Below are positions 4,636 to 6,001 of a stretch of DNA of 6,001 bases, one piece after another. The stretch is from CAYYJM01 sp964471755 (GTDB lineage: Bacteria; Planctomycetota; Planctomycetia; Gemmatales; Gemmataceae): the NCBI GenBank assembly GCA_964471755.1, contig CAYYJM010000336.1, positions 1 to 6,001 on the forward strand, read 5' to 3'. A model generated the notes under the pieces. It was given only the letters and a program-made list of their open reading frames with translations. It was not told where the DNA came from and made no database searches. The position numbers and the translations under genes were made by a program. Position 1 is the first letter of the stretch. Every line of letters begins with the position of its first letter.

Positions 4636-6001
4636 CGCTGGTCGCTCGCCAACTCGAAAAAGCCTTTCCCGGCGTGCGTGCCCTCGCCGGGGTCGATCTC
4701 GTCTTGTCCGCAGGCCGGGTCCACGCTNNNNNNNNNNCGGCGAGCGCTACGGGCTGCTCGGCGAGAACGGCGCGGGCAAGTCCACGCTCATCCACCTGCT
4801 GACCGGTTTACTGTCCCCCGATGCCGGCGAGATCCGCCTCGAGGGGCAGTCCGTCGCCTTTCGAGGTGCCGCCGACTCCCGCCGTCATGGGATCGCCGTC
4901 GTGCATCAGGAAGGCGATCTCTTTTCCGAACTGTCCATCGGCGAAAATCTTGGTCTGGAGCAGGATTTGCCGGCCACGTTCGGCATTCTCGACCGGGCCG
5001 AACTGCGCCGTCGAACGGAAGCCGCCCTGGCCTCGCTCGGTGTCGATCTTCCGCCCGATGCGCTGGCCGGCACCCTGACACCAGGACAGCGGCAACTCGT
5101 CGGCCTGGCCGCCGCCCTGGCCCTTCGGCCGCGTGTCCTCATCCTCGACGAACCGACCAGCAGCCTGTCCGCTGACGAGGCCGAGCGACTCTTCGCCGAG
5201 ATTCGCCGGCTGCGGGACGCCGGCTCGGCCGTTCTCTACGTGAGCCATCGTCTGGAGGAAGTGTCCGCCCTGGCCGACGAGGCGACGGTCTTGCGCGATG
5301 GTCGAGTCGTCTGGACCGGCCCGCTGGCTGGCGTGCAGCGGCAGGATCTGATCCGACACATGGTCGGCCGGGAGGTTCAGCAGATCGCTCCGCCAGACCC
5401 GCTGGAACCGGGCGCGGTTCTGTTCCGCTGTGAGGGCCTGACTGCGGCAGACGATTCCTTCCATGACGTGACGCTGGAGGTCCACGCCGGCGAGGTCCTC
5501 GGTCTGTATGGCCTGGTCGGGGCCGGACGGACAGAGTGGGCGCAGGGCGTCCTCGGCCTACGACCGTTGTCGGCCGGACAGGTTCGACTGCATGACACTC
5601 CGGTGACACCGGATGGTCCGGGGCCCCTGGCGGCGCGCGGTCTGGCCTATCTGCCGGAGGACCGTCTGCGGCAGGGGCTCTGTCGCGGTCTGTCGGTGCG
5701 ATTCAACGTCGCACTGGCATCGCTGTGGCAGTGGGCCGTCGGCGGCCTGATCGCCCTGCGTTCGCGCGAGATGGTTCGGACGCGGGCTCGCTGTGAACAG
5801 CTTCGTGTCAAGGCGGCGTCACTGGATCAGGAGGTTGGAACGCTCTCGGGCGGCAATCAGCAGAAGGTGGTCCTGGCCCGCTGGCTGGAGCGCGATCCGG
5901 CCGTGTTGATTCTCGACGAGCCGACGCGTGGCATCGACGTTGCCGCCCGGGCCGAGGTGTACGCCCTGATCCGCGAGTTGACCCGTCAAGGCCGGGCGGT
6001 C
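4632..6001 (+). CDS. Sugar ABC importer ATP-binding protein, RbsA/MglA/XylG type; interrupted by gap, 3' end outside window
   Basis: Hydrolyses ATP to drive sugar uptake through a permease/binding-protein system expected downstream. ATG at 4632 overlaps the csrA stop and gives MTLVARQLEKAFPGVRAL, a typical start of this family. Two ATPase domains are fused, as in RbsA (about 500 aa). Domain 1: Walker A GENGAGKST at 4763-4789, Q-loop HQE (Gln at 4907), a divergent signature LTPGQRQL at 5075-5098, Walker B VLILDE at 5135-5152, and switch His at 5246. Domain 2: degenerate Walker A GLVGAGRTE at 5510-5536 (Arg for Lys, normal for the family), YLPEDR from 5648, signature LSGGNQQ from 5843, Walker B VLILDE at 5903-5920, and TRGID after it. 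The frame after the gap (codons starting at 4739) is open to the right edge. It differs from the frame before the gap, so numbering and exact continuity are uncertain. The specific sugar cannot be told. Confidence 0.9.
4728..4737. other. Assembly gap (10 N) inside the ABC transporter gene
   Basis: Ten undetermined bases. Codons before it start at positions divisible by 3 (4632 onward), while codons after it start at 4739, two bases out of phase. A real intact gene needs a true gap length of 2 modulo 3, so the length 10 is a placeholder. The protein segments on both sides correspond to the same place in the family, which suggests a faulty join. Confidence 0.95.

Noticed and set aside
4808..5485. 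225-codon open frame on the minus strand
   Set aside because: It is antisense to a clearly conserved double ATPase with all motifs on the plus strand.

Overview
The window looks like chromosomal DNA of a planctomycete, most likely from the Gemmata/Pirellula side of the phylum. This is inferred from the high G+C coding sequence, a membrane-anchored Ser/Thr kinase with an extracytoplasmic C-terminal domain, a Cys-rich leader fused to a glycosyltransferase, a Cys-x-Cys/LNGT-type module, and tightly packed genes. No database search was possible, so the taxon is a judgement. All genes are on the + strand. I see no tRNA, rRNA, CRISPR array or insertion sequence.

Region 1 (1-4029) is a compact three-gene run. 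A Hanks-type Ser/Thr kinase, cut by the left window edge, ends exactly where a 302-residue protein of unknown function begins (TGA directly followed by ATG). The end of that gene overlaps by 35 bases a 630-residue protein. This third protein combines a Cys-rich N-terminus, a DXD glycosyltransferase domain and a C-terminal FkbM-type methyltransferase. The spacing suggests one transcript with coupled translation, pairing a sensor/signalling protein with a two-activity sugar-transfer enzyme.

Region 2 (4030-4434) is a 405-base intergenic stretch and the most information-rich non-coding part. It holds a weak possible terminator, a good sigma-70-like promoter, an inverted repeat at the predicted transcript 5' end, and a leader of about 330 nt. 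The leader contains six GGA trinucleotides within 31 bases, part of them in a predictable hairpin. GGA is the core of CsrA binding sites and the next gene is csrA, so autoregulation is a natural hypothesis.

Region 3 (4435-6001) holds csrA (66 aa, GTG start). Its stop codon overlaps (ATGA) the start of an RbsA/MglA-type double-ATPase subunit of a sugar ABC importer, which runs off the right edge. The importer start sits in a GGA-containing context resembling a CsrA target, suggesting a link between the carbon storage regulator and sugar uptake. The ATPase reading frame is broken by a 10-N assembly gap. The two flanks are in different frames and encode the same structural stretch twice, so this joint should not be trusted.
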